Origin: Pseudonocardia humida
Lineage (GTDB): Bacteria > Actinomycetota > Actinomycetes > Mycobacteriales > Pseudonocardiaceae
DNA length: 64,000 bases
Direction: 5' to 3'
Assembly (NCBI RefSeq): GCF_023898865.1
Contig: NZ_JAGSOV010000063.1
Span: 1 to 64,000 of the forward strand
Part shown: one piece after another, positions 53,187 to 62,083 of the stretch
How positions within the stretch are numbered: position 1 is the stretch's first letter
Layout: every line of letters starts with the position of its first letter
Notes under the pieces: model-generated
Seen by the model: only the letters and a program-made list of their open reading frames with translations
Told to the model about the DNA's origin: nothing
Database searches by the model: none
Position numbers and translations under genes: made by a program

Positions 53187-54284
53187 CTATCGGTTCTTCG
53201 GCGCGAACAGGCGCGCGATCAGGCGGGCGGCGAGGTTCAGGACCATCACGATCACGATCAGCACCAGGGCGGCCGTCCACGCCCGGTCGACGTAGGGATC
53301 GCGCGGGACGCCCGGCGCGGCGTAGGAGTAGTAGGCGAACACGGGGAGGGTGGCCTGCCGCCCGTCGAACGGGTTGAAGTTCAGCCCGGTCGTGATGCCG
53401 ACGGCGATCAGCAGCGGGGCCGTCTCGCCGATGACGCGGGCGATGGCCAGCGTGATGCCCGACGCGATGCCCGCGATCGAGGTCGGGATGACTACCTTGA
53501 GGATCGTGCGCCACTTGGGCACGCCCAGCGCGAAGGCCGCCTCCCGCAGCTCGTTCGGGACGATCTTGAGCATCTCCTCGGTGGCCCGCACGACCACCGG
53601 GATCATCAGCACCGACAGGGCCACGGCGCCGGCGAAGCCGAGCCGCACGCCGGGCCCGGCGAAGAGCGCGAACAGGGCGTAGGCGAACAGGCCGGCCACG
53701 ATCGACGGGATGCCGGTCATGACGTCGACGAAGAACGTGATCGAGCGGGCCAGCCGGGTGCCGACGCCGTACTCCACCAGGTAGACCGCGGTGAGCAGGC
53801 CGACCGGGATGGACATCGCCGCGGCCAGCGCGGTGATGATCAGCGTGCCCATGATGGCGTGGTAGCCGCCGCCGCCCTCGCCGACGACGCCGCGCATCGA
53901 GGAGCTGAAGAACTCGGCGTCGAACCGGGCGACGCCGTTGCTGAGCACGGTCCACACGACCGAGATCAGCGGGATGAGCGCGAGCAGGAACGCGGAGGTC
54001 ACCACGATCGTGACGACGCGGTCGGCGGCCTTGCGCCCGCCCTCCACCGCGCGGGAGATCGCGTACAGGCCCACCGCGAAGAGCACCACGGTGAGGAAGA
54101 CGAACAGCCCGATGCTGAACGCGCCGGTCGCGGCGAGCGCACCGCCGATGATCACGGCGGCGCCCGCGAGCGCGGCGGCGGTCCCCCACCGCGGCAGCTG
54201 CCCCTTGCGGGCGATGCGGCTCTCGAGCGGGGTGGCCACATCGACATCGTGCTGCGGCGTCGTCTTGTCGGTCTCGATGCTCAT
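53187..54284 (-). CDS. pstA: phosphate ABC transporter permease PstA
   Basis: 365 residues. Six or more membrane helices, with the ABC permease core AAAMSIPVGLLTAVYLVEYG, FVDVMTGIPSIVAGLFAYAL, then EMLKIVPNELREAAFALGVP, KWRTILKVVIPTSIAGIASG (EAA loop) and IGETAPLLIAVG. The start overlaps the pstC stop by one base (TGATG). The N-terminal 90 residues add an extra helical pair, common in actinobacterial PstA. Confidence 0.95.
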   Translation of the reverse strand: MSIETDKTTPQHDVDVATPLESRIARKGQLPRWGTAAALAGAAVIIGGALAATGAFSIGLFVFLTVVLFAVGLYAISRAVEGGRKAADRVVTIVVTSAFLLALIPLISVVWTVLSNGVARFDAEFFSSSMRGVVGEGGGGYHAIMGTLIITALAAAMSIPVGLLTAVYLVEYGVGTRLARSITFFVDVMTGIPSIVAGLFAYALFALFAGPGVRLGFAGAVALSVLMIPVVVRATEEMLKIVPNELREAAFALGVPKWRTILKVVIPTSIAGIASGITLAIARVIGETAPLLIAVGITTGLNFNPFDGRQATLPVFAYYSYAAPGVPRDPYVDRAWTAALVLIVIVMVLNLAARLIARLFAPKNR

Positions 54285-55255
54285 CAGTTGGCCCCCGAGA
54301 ACTCGCGCCGCCGGTTGATGATGAACCGGGCCAGCGAGTTGACCGCCAGCGTGATCAGGAACAGCACGAGGCCGGACGCGATGAGCGTGTTCACCTCGAT
54401 GCCGGTGGACTCCGGGAACTGCAGCGCGATGTTCGCCGCGATCGTCGACGGGTTGCCGGAGCTGATCAGGTTGAAGGTGACCGCACCGGACACCGACAGG
54501 ATGATCGCGACGGCCATGGTCTCGCCGAGCGCGCGGCCCAGGCCGAGCATGGCCCCGGAGATGATGCCGGAGCGCCCGAAGGGCAGCACCGCCATCTTGA
54601 TCATCTCCCAGCGGGTGGCGCCCAGCGCCAGCGCCGCCTCCTCGTGCAGCTTCGGCGTCTGCAGGAACACCTCGCGGGACACCGCCGTGATGATCGGCAG
54701 GATCATCACGGCCAGGGTGACGCCGACGACCAGCATCGTGCGCCCGGTGGCCGAGACCGGCCCGGCGAACAGCGGGATCCACCCGAGGTAGTCCTGCAGC
54801 CAGGTCATCAGCTCGACCGAGGCCGGGGCGAGCACCGCGACGCCCCACAGGCCGTAGACGATGCTCGGCACCGCGGCCAGCAGGTCGATCAGGTAGCCCA
54901 GCGGCTGGGCGATCCGGCGGGGCGCGAAGTGGGTGATGAACAGGGCCACGCAGACCGCGAGCGGGGTGGCGATCAGCAGCGCGATGACCGCGGCCAGCAG
55001 CGTGCCGAAGACCAGCGGCCAGATGTAGGCGACGATGCCGTTGCCGCCGGGGATGTCCGCCGCGGGGGCGACGAACGCCGGCGCGGCCTCGATCAGCAGG
55101 AACGCCGCCACGCCGGCCAGCACGACGAGGATGAGGATGCCGGCCCCGGTGGCGGAGCCGGCGAAGATGCGGTCGCCGGGCTGGACGACGGGTCTGGTGG
55201 ACGGCGGCGCAGGCGCTTTCGCCGGGGCCGGCCCCGGGCTGGTGTCGGTACTCAC
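54284..55255 (-). CDS. pstC: phosphate ABC transporter permease PstC
   Basis: 323 residues. Pro/Ala-rich N-terminus, then six helices. The EAA loop lies in KLHEEAALALGATRWEMIKM, with GLGRALGETMAVAIILSVSG and YLIDLLAAVPSIVYGLWGVA. Forms the membrane channel with PstA. The start is the ATG preceding STDTSPGPAP. Confidence 0.95.
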   Translation of the reverse strand: MSTDTSPGPAPAKAPAPPSTRPVVQPGDRIFAGSATGAGILILVVLAGVAAFLLIEAAPAFVAPAADIPGGNGIVAYIWPLVFGTLLAAVIALLIATPLAVCVALFITHFAPRRIAQPLGYLIDLLAAVPSIVYGLWGVAVLAPASVELMTWLQDYLGWIPLFAGPVSATGRTMLVVGVTLAVMILPIITAVSREVFLQTPKLHEEAALALGATRWEMIKMAVLPFGRSGIISGAMLGLGRALGETMAVAIILSVSGAVTFNLISSGNPSTIAANIALQFPESTGIEVNTLIASGLVLFLITLAVNSLARFIINRRREFSGAN

Positions 55256-55370
55256 GTGGTCCCTTCCGGCGGATCTCGCGGAAGTAGTAGGGCGGATCGG
55301 CCGGGGAGCCCGGGCGGATCAATGATGGGGTCCGCCCGGGCTCCCTGGCCAGGGAATGTGCCGGGATCGA

Positions 55371-56501
55371 TCAGCTCGAGGCGCTGATCGCCTCGACCGC
55401 GGGCTCGTACTCGGCGCGCTGCTCGGCGGTGATCGGCGCGGAGCCGGCGGCCCCGGCGGCGGCCTGCTGGCCGTCCTCGCTGATGACGTAGCCGAGGAAG
55501 CCCTTCACCAGGTCGGCGGTGGCCTGGTCCGGGTAGGTGGCGCAGGCGATGGCGTAGGACACCAGGACGATCGGGTAGTTACCGGCCTCGGTGGTGTCGC
55601 GGGCCAGCTCGATGGCGAAGTTGTTCGCACCCCGACCCTCGAGCCGCGGCGACGCGGCCACGACGGCCGCGGCGGCCTCGGCGGTCGGCGCCACGAACTC
55701 GCTGCCGACCTTGATCTTCGCCACGCCCAGGCCCTTGGCCTGGCTGGCGTCGGCGTAGCCGATCGTGCCCTGGCCACCGCCGACCGCACCCACGACGCCC
55801 GAGGTGCCCTGGGCGGCCTCGCCGCCCTGCACCGGCCACGCCCCGTCGGCCTCGTGCGGCCACGCCGGGCCGGCCGCCGCCACCAGGTACTCGGTGAAGT
55901 TCTCGGTCGTGCCCGACTCGTCGGAGCGGTTGACCGGGGTGATCGGGGTGGCCGGCAGGGTGACGCCCGGGTTGTCCGCGGCGATCGCCGGGTCGTTCCA
56001 GGTGGTGATCTGCCGGTTGAAGATGCCCGCCACGGTGGCCGGGGCCAGGTTCAGCTCGGCGACGCCGTCCAGCTTGTAGATGACCGCGATCGGCGAGATG
56101 TAGACGGGGAGTTCGATGACGCCGTCCGGGCCGCCGCAGCGCTCCTGGGCGAGCGGCAGCTCCTCCTCGTCCAGCGCCGCGTCGCTGCCGGCGAAGGCCA
56201 CGCCGCCGCCGGTGAACTGGTCGCGCCCGGCGCCGGAGCCGCTCGGGTCGTAGTTGATGGTCGCGTCCGGGCTGACGGCGGTGAACCCGGCGATCCAGGC
56301 CTCCATCGCGGCCTGCTGGGAGCTGGCGCCCGCACCGGAGATGGTGCCGGACACCGAGGCGGCCGCTTCGCCACCCGCGCCCGATGCCGGCGGGGCGGCG
56401 GTCTCGTTGGCCGCGCCGCAGCCCGCGAGGAGCAGGGCACCGCTGGTGGCCAGCCCCATCGCAGCGATTCGAGCACGCGAGGCGTGCCGCACGGTCTTCA
56501 C
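55371..56501 (-). CDS. pstS: phosphate-binding lipoprotein PstS
   Basis: 376 residues. Lipoprotein signal ending LLLAGC (Cys 28). The PBP domain has the phosphate-binding elements SGAGASSQQAAMEAW, INYDPSGSGAGRDQF, VAFAGSDAAL, VNRSDESGTTENFTEYL and GYADASQAKGLG. Delivers phosphate to PstCA. A PHO box lies about 90 bases upstream, consistent with induction by PhoP under phosphate limitation. Confidence 0.95.
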   Translation of the reverse strand: MKTVRHASRARIAAMGLATSGALLLAGCGAANETAAPPASGAGGEAAASVSGTISGAGASSQQAAMEAWIAGFTAVSPDATINYDPSGSGAGRDQFTGGGVAFAGSDAALDEEELPLAQERCGGPDGVIELPVYISPIAVIYKLDGVAELNLAPATVAGIFNRQITTWNDPAIAADNPGVTLPATPITPVNRSDESGTTENFTEYLVAAAGPAWPHEADGAWPVQGGEAAQGTSGVVGAVGGGQGTIGYADASQAKGLGVAKIKVGSEFVAPTAEAAAAVVAASPRLEGRGANNFAIELARDTTEAGNYPIVLVSYAIACATYPDQATADLVKGFLGYVISEDGQQAAAGAAGSAPITAEQRAEYEPAVEAISASS

Positions 56502-56586
56502 TCGTGGTCCTCCGTCGGTAAGGCATCACGGCCGGATGGCCGCTCGCCGCAGGACGCTAGGTAACCGGAGTGGACGCGTTCCCCCG

Positions 56587-56608
56587 CCCAGGTGAACGAG
56601 GGATGAAC
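56587..56608 (-). promoter_or_regulatory. PHO box upstream of pstS
   Basis: On the minus strand GTTCATCCCTC followed directly by GTTCACCTGGG, two 11-base direct repeats, 86 bases before the pstS start. Confidence 0.7.
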
Positions 56609-56721
56609 ACCTGAGGCTCCGCAATCCCCCGCACGGCGCAACAGCCGTTGTGACCCAGCTGTGACCTGCACCGATATGACCCGGATCTCACCCCGGACGG
56701 TGGCCGGGAGGTGAACGGGAC

Positions 56722-57618
56722 TCAGCGGGCGTAGGAGACGTCGGTGCTCCACCGGGTGAAGCCGAGCTTCTCGTACACCCGGACGGCTGCGGCGTTGTCG
56801 GCCTCGACGTACAGCATCACCCGGGTCATCCCGCGCTCCCGGAGGTAGGCCAGACCGGCCGCGGTGAGTGCGCCACCCAGCCGCCTGCCCTGCTCCTGCG
56901 GATCGACGCCGACGACGTACACCTCACCGATGGGATCCTCGTCGCGCTCCGCGGGGTGGATCTTCGTCCAGTGGTAGCCGAGGAGCCGGTCGTCGGCGTC
57001 CACGGCGAGCAGGAAGCCCTCCGCGTCGAACCACGGCTCGGCCTCGCGCAGCCGGATCTGGGACAGGTCCCACCCGCCCTGCTCGGGGTGCCAGTGGAAC
57101 GCGGCGTTGTTCACGCGCAGGAACTCCGCCTCGTCCGCGCCGACGACGAACGACCGCAGCCGGACGCCCTCGGGCAGGACCGGTTCGGGGAGCGGCTCGG
57201 TCAGGTCGCGGCGCAGCTGCCACAGCTCGCGGGCCCGGCGGAAGCCGAACCGCGCCGCGAGCGCCACCGCGCCGGGGTGCTCGCCGTGGGCCCACACGCG
57301 CACCGGCCCGCCGACCTTCGCCAGCACCTCCTCGACGATCCGCGCCCCCAGCCCGGAGCGGCGGTGCCCGGGGTGCACCGCCAGCTCGCCGGAGGCCGGC
57401 TCGGCGGGGTCGGGGGACAGGTCGAGGTGGGCGAACCCGGCCAGCTCCCCGGCCGGGGTCAGCGCGAGGAGCTGGGCGGTGCCCGGGCCGTCGAGGTGCA
57501 GCAGCGCGTCGTCGGAGAGCGGGGCCGTGCCGTCGGCGGCGGCCACCGCGGCGGCGAAGGCGCGGACGTCGTCGATCGCGGCGGCGTCCAGCCCGCTGCG
57601 CCAGGACAGCTCGATCAC
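56722..57618 (-). CDS. mshD: mycothiol synthase (acetyltransferase)
   Basis: 298 residues with two GNAT domains. The first has ELAVHPGHRRSGLGARIVEE; the second has WTKIHPAERDEDPIGEVYVV, GVDPQEQGRRLGGALTAAGL and MLYVEADNAAAVRVYEKLGF. It acetylates Cys-GlcN-inositol, the last step of mycothiol synthesis, so the host is a mycothiol-making actinobacterium. Lies between pst and glnR, as in mycobacteria. Confidence 0.95.
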   Translation of the reverse strand: MIELSWRSGLDAAAIDDVRAFAAAVAAADGTAPLSDDALLHLDGPGTAQLLALTPAGELAGFAHLDLSPDPAEPASGELAVHPGHRRSGLGARIVEEVLAKVGGPVRVWAHGEHPGAVALAARFGFRRARELWQLRRDLTEPLPEPVLPEGVRLRSFVVGADEAEFLRVNNAAFHWHPEQGGWDLSQIRLREAEPWFDAEGFLLAVDADDRLLGYHWTKIHPAERDEDPIGEVYVVGVDPQEQGRRLGGALTAAGLAYLRERGMTRVMLYVEADNAAAVRVYEKLGFTRWSTDVSYAR

Positions 57619-57654
57619 CGCGCCGACACTACCCGCGCGCGCCCCGGCCCCGGG

Positions 57655-57709
57655 TTGAGCGAGCGGCGCACTGGGCCGGCGGAGTCGGGCGAACGCGCCT
57701 CTCGCTCAA
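57655..57709 (-). terminator. hairpin between glnR and mshD
   Basis: TTGAGCGAGcGGCGC (57655-57669) with GCGCCtCTCGCTCAA (57695-57709), one internal mismatch. Likely ends or attenuates glnR transcription before mshD. Confidence 0.55.
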
Positions 57710-57747
57710 GGCGTCGTCATCGACGGGACGGGGCGGGTGGCGCCGCG

Positions 57748-58521
57748 TCAGAGGCGGCCGGCGAACCCGGGCGCACCCGCTCGGTCGGAGTCGTCGGTGT
57801 CGCCGTCGGCTCCGTCGTCCTCGAGGAGGCCGACGGCCGCCACCCCGAGCTGGCCGCGGCTGGGCCGGACGAACTTGTAGCCCACGTTGCGCACGGTGCC
57901 GATCATCTGCTCGTGCTCGGCGCCGAGCTTGGCGCGCAGTCGCCGGACGTGCACGTCGACGGTGCGGGTGCCGCCGAAGAAGTCGTAGCCCCACACCTCC
58001 TGCAGCAGCTGGGCCCGGGTGAACACCCGGCCCGCGTGCTGGGCGAGGTACTTGAGCAGCTCGAACTCCTTGTAGGTGAGCTCGAGCAGACGCCCCCGCA
58101 GGCGCGCGGCGTAGGTGGCCTCGTCGATCACCAGCTCGCCCAGCACCAGCGCGCCGCCGTCGCGGCCCGCGTCGGCGCCGGGACGGGACTTGAGCAGCCG
58201 CAGGCGCGCGTCCACCTCGGCCGGTCCGGCGCCGGGCAGCAGGATCTCGTCGACGACCCACTCGCCGGAGACGGCGACCAGCCCGCCCTCGGTGAGCACG
58301 GCGACGACCGGGACGTCCATGCCGGTGCTGCCGAGCAGGCGGCACAGGCTGCGGGCGGCCACCAGGTCGGTGCGCGCGTCGACCAGCACCGCGTCGTGCG
58401 GCCCGGCGTCGAGCAGGGCGGCGACCTCGGGCGCCGCCGTGCGCACGCCGTGCGGCAGCAGCGTCAGCGCAGGCAGGACGGAACCGGGATCGGGGTCGGC
58501 GGTCAGCAGAAGGAGTTCCAC
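57748..58521 (-). CDS. glnR: orphan OmpR-type response regulator GlnR
   Basis: 257 residues. Receiver-like domain (VELLLLTADPDPGSVLPALT; conserved aspartate in DAVLVDART) and winged helix (LLELTYKEFELLKYLAQHAG, VFTRAQLLQEVWGYDFFGG, TRTVDVHVRRLRAKLG). The order beside mshD and the WGYDFFGGTRTVD context match GlnR, the global nitrogen regulator of actinobacteria, which works without a partner kinase. GTG 58521 with AGGAGG upstream is the start; the longer frame to 58605 adds a non-conserved basic peptide. Confidence 0.92.
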   Translation of the reverse strand: MELLLLTADPDPGSVLPALTLLPHGVRTAAPEVAALLDAGPHDAVLVDARTDLVAARSLCRLLGSTGMDVPVVAVLTEGGLVAVSGEWVVDEILLPGAGPAEVDARLRLLKSRPGADAGRDGGALVLGELVIDEATYAARLRGRLLELTYKEFELLKYLAQHAGRVFTRAQLLQEVWGYDFFGGTRTVDVHVRRLRAKLGAEHEQMIGTVRNVGYKFVRPSRGQLGVAAVGLLEDDGADGDTDDSDRAGAPGFAGRL

Positions 58522-58876
58522 GTGGTGCCTCCTCTCATGGCGGAGGTCGGGCGCCCTCGGCATCGGCGCGCGTCGACCTGGCACGGCAGGGCGACGACGA
58601 CGCACCGTTCACATCCGTGCGACGTGGCGTGAGCACGCCGCGGCGGATAGCGGGAGAATAGTCGGTGAACGGCACCGGACACGAGCCTCGCGGCGCAACT
58701 CACCCCGCCCCGTTCCGCCATGACCAGCAGTGACGCCCGTCGCGGTGGGTCGGCACGCGGCACCCGGTCGGTTGGTCGGGCGGGCGACACCGGCCCCGCG
58801 GGAAGCGCCGCGGGGGGCAGCTCTACGGTCGGACCCGACACCGGCACCCCGCCGGATGCGCAGGAACGGAGGTCGG

Positions 58877-59710
58877 ATGAGGCGGCTGGTCATCGCGCTG
58901 CTGGTGCTGGCCGGGCTACTGGTCGCCGCCGACTTCGGCTCGGCCGCGCTGGCCGAGTCCGCCGTGTCCCGGCAGATGCGCTCCCAACTGGGCCTCGTCG
59001 ACGACCCGGCGGTGCGGATCAACGGCTTCCCGTTCCTCACCCAGGCGATCTCGGGCACCTACTCCAGCGTGGACGTCGACGCCTCCCGCATCTCGGTGGG
59101 CAAGCTGCAGGAGCTGTCGGTGTCCGCGCAGCTGCGCGACGTCGACGCGCCGCTGGCGATGCTGCTCGGCTCCGGCCCGAAGACGCTCGAGGTCGGCGAG
59201 GCCGAGGGCATCGTCCGGGTGCCGGCCGACGACCTGGAGCGGCTCGTGCCCGATGTCGCCGACCTGCGCATCGAGACCCTCGACGCGAACGCCCTGGAGC
59301 AGGCCGCCGAGGACTCCGACGACCCGGCGCTGGCCGAGCTCGACCCGGAGCGCTCGGTGCGCCTGGTCGGCACCGGCACGCTGCCCGCCTCGCTCCCGGT
59401 GTCGTTGCCCGGGCTGTCCGGCGGCGACGAGATCGAGGTGACGGTGATCGCGTCGCTGGAGCTGTCCGACGGCCGGATCCGGACCGAGCCGCGCGACGTG
59501 CAGCTCGGCGGGGCCGCCCAGGACCTGCCGAACATCCCCTCGGCGCTGCTGAGCTGGTTCGCGGACAAGTTCGAGGTCCCGATCGACCCGGGCACGCTGC
59601 CGCTGGAGGTCGTCCCGACCGACGTGCGGGCGGTCAACGGCCAGCTTGAGGTCAGCGGCGAGGCCTCCGGCCTCACTCTCGGACCGGGGTCGCCGCTCTC
59701 GGCTGGCTGA
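58877..59710 (+). CDS. lmeA: LmeA-family phospholipid-binding protein (DUF2993)
   Basis: 277 residues. An N-terminal signal or anchor (MRRLVIALLVLAGLLVAADF) is followed by the DUF2993 lipid-binding domain: INGFPFLTQAISGTYSSVDV, LRDVDAPLAMLLG, then IEVTVIASLELSDG. Known members bind phospholipids in the envelope and support mannan/lipid maturation in mycobacteria. GGAGG lies four bases before ATG 58877. Divergent from glnR, as in mycobacteria. Confidence 0.88.
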   Translation: MRRLVIALLVLAGLLVAADFGSAALAESAVSRQMRSQLGLVDDPAVRINGFPFLTQAISGTYSSVDVDASRISVGKLQELSVSAQLRDVDAPLAMLLGSGPKTLEVGEAEGIVRVPADDLERLVPDVADLRIETLDANALEQAAEDSDDPALAELDPERSVRLVGTGTLPASLPVSLPGLSGGDEIEVTVIASLELSDGRIRTEPRDVQLGGAAQDLPNIPSALLSWFADKFEVPIDPGTLPLEVVPTDVRAVNGQLEVSGEASGLTLGPGSPLSAG

Positions 59711-59795
59711 CCGCCCGGATCCCGATCCAGGTCAAGGCGGTCCACCGAGTGGGAGACGCTCCCGGGAACTGGGCACTTCGGTTATCCTCGGCGCC

Positions 59796-59870
59796 GTGAA
59801 CTGGCCGCTGACCCGTCGCCGCGCAGTCGATCTGTGCCGCGTCGGCAGCTGCCTGTGTCGGGCCTGCTGA
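59796..59870 (+). CDS. cysteine-rich leader peptide of the cysA-sseC operon
   Basis: 24 residues from GTG: begins VNWPLTRRRAVDLCRVG and ends DLCRVGSCLCRAC, with four cysteines in the last eleven residues. TATCCT (59784-59789) lies six bases before the GTG, so the message is probably leaderless and this peptide is its first reading frame. Such cysteine-rich uORFs precede sulfur genes in many actinobacteria and are thought to sense cysteine supply through ribosome stalling. Confidence 0.8.
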   Translation: MNWPLTRRRAVDLCRVGSCLCRAC

Positions 59871-59907
59871 GCGCATCCGCGCGTTCCGGCCCTCTCCGCG
59901 TGCCCTC

Positions 59908-59960
59908 GGGGCAGCCACTGGCTGCCGCGCGCGCCGGGCCGGGCGCCCAGCAGTGGCCCC
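59908..59960 (+). promoter_or_regulatory. attenuator-like hairpin between leader peptide and cysA
   Basis: GGGGCagCCACTG (59908-59920) can pair with CAGTGGCCCC (59951-59960). The position after the leader-peptide stop and before the cysA ribosome-binding site fits a stalling-controlled switch. Confidence 0.5.
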
Positions 59961-59999
59961 TCTACCCGCAGCAGCCGCACACCATCACGGGAGCACCGC

Positions 60000-60851
60000 A
60001 TGAGCCGCCAGGACGTCCTGGTCTCCGCCGACTGGGCGGAGAAGAACCTCGGGACCGAGGGGATCGTCTTCCTCGAGGTCGACGAGGACACCACCGCCTA
60101 CGACGGCGGTCACCTCGCCGGCGCCGTCAAGATCAACTGGACCACCGAGCTGCAGGACGCGGTCCGCCGCGACATCGTCGACAAGGCGCAGTTCGAGCAG
60201 CTGCTGTCGGCCAAGGGTGTGAACAACTCCGACACCGTCGTGCTCTACGGCGGCAACAACAACTGGTTCGCCGCCTACGCCTACTGGCAGTTCAAGCTCT
60301 ACGGCCACGCCGACGTCAAGCTGCTCGACGGCGGGCGCAAGAAGTGGGAGCTCGACGGCCGCACGCTGACCACCGACGTGGTCGAGCGCCCGGCCACCAC
60401 CTACACCGCCCAGGAGCCCGACCTGTCGATCCGCGCGTTCCGCGACGAGGTCGTCGACGCCATCGGCGCGAAGAACCTCGTCGACGTGCGCTCGCCCGAC
60501 GAGTTCTCCGGCAAGATCCTGGCCCCGGCGCACCTGCCCCAGGAGCAGTCCCAGCGGCCCGGCCACATCCCGACCGCGGTCAACATCCCGTGGAGCAAGG
60601 CGGCCAACGAGGACGGCACGTTCAAGTCCGACGACGAGCTGGCCAAGCTCTACGGCGAGGCGGGCTACGACGACTCCAAGTCCACGATCGCGTACTGCCG
60701 CATCGGCGAGCGCAGCTCGCACACCTGGGTCGTGCTGCACGAGCTCCTGGGCCACGACGACGTCAAGAACTACGACGGCAGCTGGACCGAGTACGGCTCG
60801 CTGATCGGCGTGCCGATCGAGCTGGGCGCGCCGCAGAAGGTCGGCGCCTGA
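60000..60851 (+). CDS. cysA: thiosulfate sulfurtransferase
   Basis: 283 residues with two rhodanese domains. The inactive first domain contains VVLYGGNNNWFAAYAYW; the second holds the catalytic loop CRIGERSSHTW with active Cys in IAYCRIGERS, plus VDVRSPDEFSGK and PGHIPTAVNIPW. It moves sulfane sulfur from thiosulfate to cyanide or a thiol acceptor. GGGAG precedes the ATG. Overlaps sseC by one base. Confidence 0.93.
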   Translation: MSRQDVLVSADWAEKNLGTEGIVFLEVDEDTTAYDGGHLAGAVKINWTTELQDAVRRDIVDKAQFEQLLSAKGVNNSDTVVLYGGNNNWFAAYAYWQFKLYGHADVKLLDGGRKKWELDGRTLTTDVVERPATTYTAQEPDLSIRAFRDEVVDAIGAKNLVDVRSPDEFSGKILAPAHLPQEQSQRPGHIPTAVNIPWSKAANEDGTFKSDDELAKLYGEAGYDDSKSTIAYCRIGERSSHTWVVLHELLGHDDVKNYDGSWTEYGSLIGVPIELGAPQKVGA

Positions 60852-61150
60852 TGTGCGGCGCCCCTGACCAGTCCCTCGCCCTGCCCCCCGGCACCGACCT
60901 CTCCCGGGAGACGGTGCTGGCCGGGCGGGTGGTCGCCGGCGGTGAGCCGGTGGCCGGCGCGTTCGTCCGGCTGCTGGACGGCACCGGCGAGTTCACCGCT
61001 GAGGTCGTGGCCTCGGCCAGCGGCGACTTCCGGTTCTTCGCCGCCCCCGGCACCTGGACGCTGCGCGCCCTGTCCCGGGCCGGCAGCGGCCAGACCGCGC
61101 TGACCGCCGACGGCCCCGGGCTGCACCAGGCCGAGGTCGCCGTCGCCTGA
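60851..61150 (+). CDS. sseC: DUF1416 protein SseC
   Basis: 99 residues: MCGAPDQSLALPPG, LAGRVVAGGEPVAGAFVRLL, GDFRFFAAPGTWTLRALSR. The beta-sandwich (carboxypeptidase-regulatory-like) DUF1416 family always accompanies the sulfurtransferase in actinobacteria. An MCGA N-terminus with Cys2 is conserved and may take part in sulfur handling. Start shares a base with the cysA stop (TGATG). Confidence 0.9.
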   Translation: MCGAPDQSLALPPGTDLSRETVLAGRVVAGGEPVAGAFVRLLDGTGEFTAEVVASASGDFRFFAAPGTWTLRALSRAGSGQTALTADGPGLHQAEVAVA

Positions 61151-61156
61151 CCCCGG

Positions 61157-61200
61157 TCGTGAGCGCGTATCGCGGTCAGGACGGTGATACGCGCTCACGA
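61157..61200. terminator. bidirectional hairpin terminator
   Basis: Perfect 15-bp arms TCGTGAGCGCGTATC and GATACGCGCTCACGA with a 14-base loop, between the convergent sseC and SnoaL genes. The stop codon of the latter lies in the loop. Confidence 0.8.
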
Positions 61201-61601
61201 TCCCCGGCGGCCAGCGCGGCGAGCTTCTCGGCCTCGTCGATCGCCACCGTCAGGTGGATCTTCGGGCCCTCGTCGGTGGCGCGCCACGTGTACTCGTGGT
61301 TCGTCGCCACCAGCTCGACGCCGTCGGCGCGGAAGTAGTGCCAGCGCAGCCGCACCCTGGTCAGCTTGTCGCTGATCTCGTCGACGCCCAGGATCTCCGG
61401 GCGGACGTCGGCCGCGCCGAACTGCGCGTAGTAGCCGGCCGCCTGGCCCAGCGCGGCCCGCAGCTCGTCCGGCTCGGCCAGGGTGCCGACGAAGTCGTCG
61501 GCCATCGCCATGCACGGGAACCCGTACCGGGCGACGGTCGTCTCGACGTCGCCCTCGACGAGCGCCCTGCCGTAGGCGGTCCAGAACTCCTCGTGGTCCA
61601 T
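61176..61601 (-). CDS. SnoaL/NTF2-like protein
   Basis: 141 residues: MDHEEFWTAYGRALVEGDVE, RYGFPCMAMADDFVG, GVDEISDKLTRVRLRWHYFR and VELVATNHEYTWRATDEGPK. Cone-shaped NTF2-like fold used by many small enzymes and binding proteins; no catalytic pair is recognisable. The start shares a base with the upstream regulator's stop, so the two are co-translated. Confidence 0.7.
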   Translation of the reverse strand: MDHEEFWTAYGRALVEGDVETTVARYGFPCMAMADDFVGTLAEPDELRAALGQAAGYYAQFGAADVRPEILGVDEISDKLTRVRLRWHYFRADGVELVATNHEYTWRATDEGPKIHLTVAIDEAEKLAALAAGDRERVSPS

Positions 61602-61963
61602 CAGGTCTCCTCGCAGAGTGAGCGGACGAGCTTGGCCATCGCCGACTGGGCGCTCGCCGACGACCGGGGCCCGATCGCCGCCAGCGCCGCCACCAGCGCG
61701 GCCGCCTCGCCCGGGGTGAGCTCCACCGGGGGGAGCACGGCGCGGGCGTCGATCCGGTGCCCGCCGCCCGCGCCGCGCCGGGTCCGGATGGGGACCCCGG
61801 CCGACACCAGGTCGGCGACGTCGCGCTCGACGGTGCGCACGGTCACGCCGAGCCGCTCGGCGAGCAGCCTGGCCGACAGCGGCCGGGGCGCCCGCGCGCG
61901 CAGCTCCTCGATCAACCGGTGCGCCCGCTCGACGCGGGACAGGTAGGGCTGGACCGATGCCAC
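61601..61963 (-). CDS. DeoR/YafY-type HTH regulator lacking WYL domain
   Basis: 120 residues. Winged helix RVERAHRLIEELRARAPRPL, then SARLLAERLGVTVRTVERDV and VSAGVPIRTRRGAGGGHRID, ending shortly after a helical tail. Typical YafY regulators carry a C-terminal WYL ligand domain that is absent here, so this is a short version. It is coupled to the SnoaL-like gene, which may be its target or sensor partner. Confidence 0.75.
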   Translation of the reverse strand: MASVQPYLSRVERAHRLIEELRARAPRPLSARLLAERLGVTVRTVERDVADLVSAGVPIRTRRGAGGGHRIDARAVLPPVELTPGEAAALVAALAAIGPRSSASAQSAMAKLVRSLCEET

Positions 61964-62083
61964 GCGACCGACCGTATGACCCCATGTCCGACACGCCTGT
62001 GTCGGACATCGCCATGCGGCGCGAAATGCCCAGCCGCGTGGCGCGGCGGACCTCCCGCGGGCCGGTGGCTAGGCTGGGCCGCC

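Noticed and set aside
58607..58625. Another PHO box before glnR (GTTCACATCCG)
   Set aside because: Only one unit is present; the second 11-base unit is missing. The same holds for a single GTTCACC-like unit near 56710.
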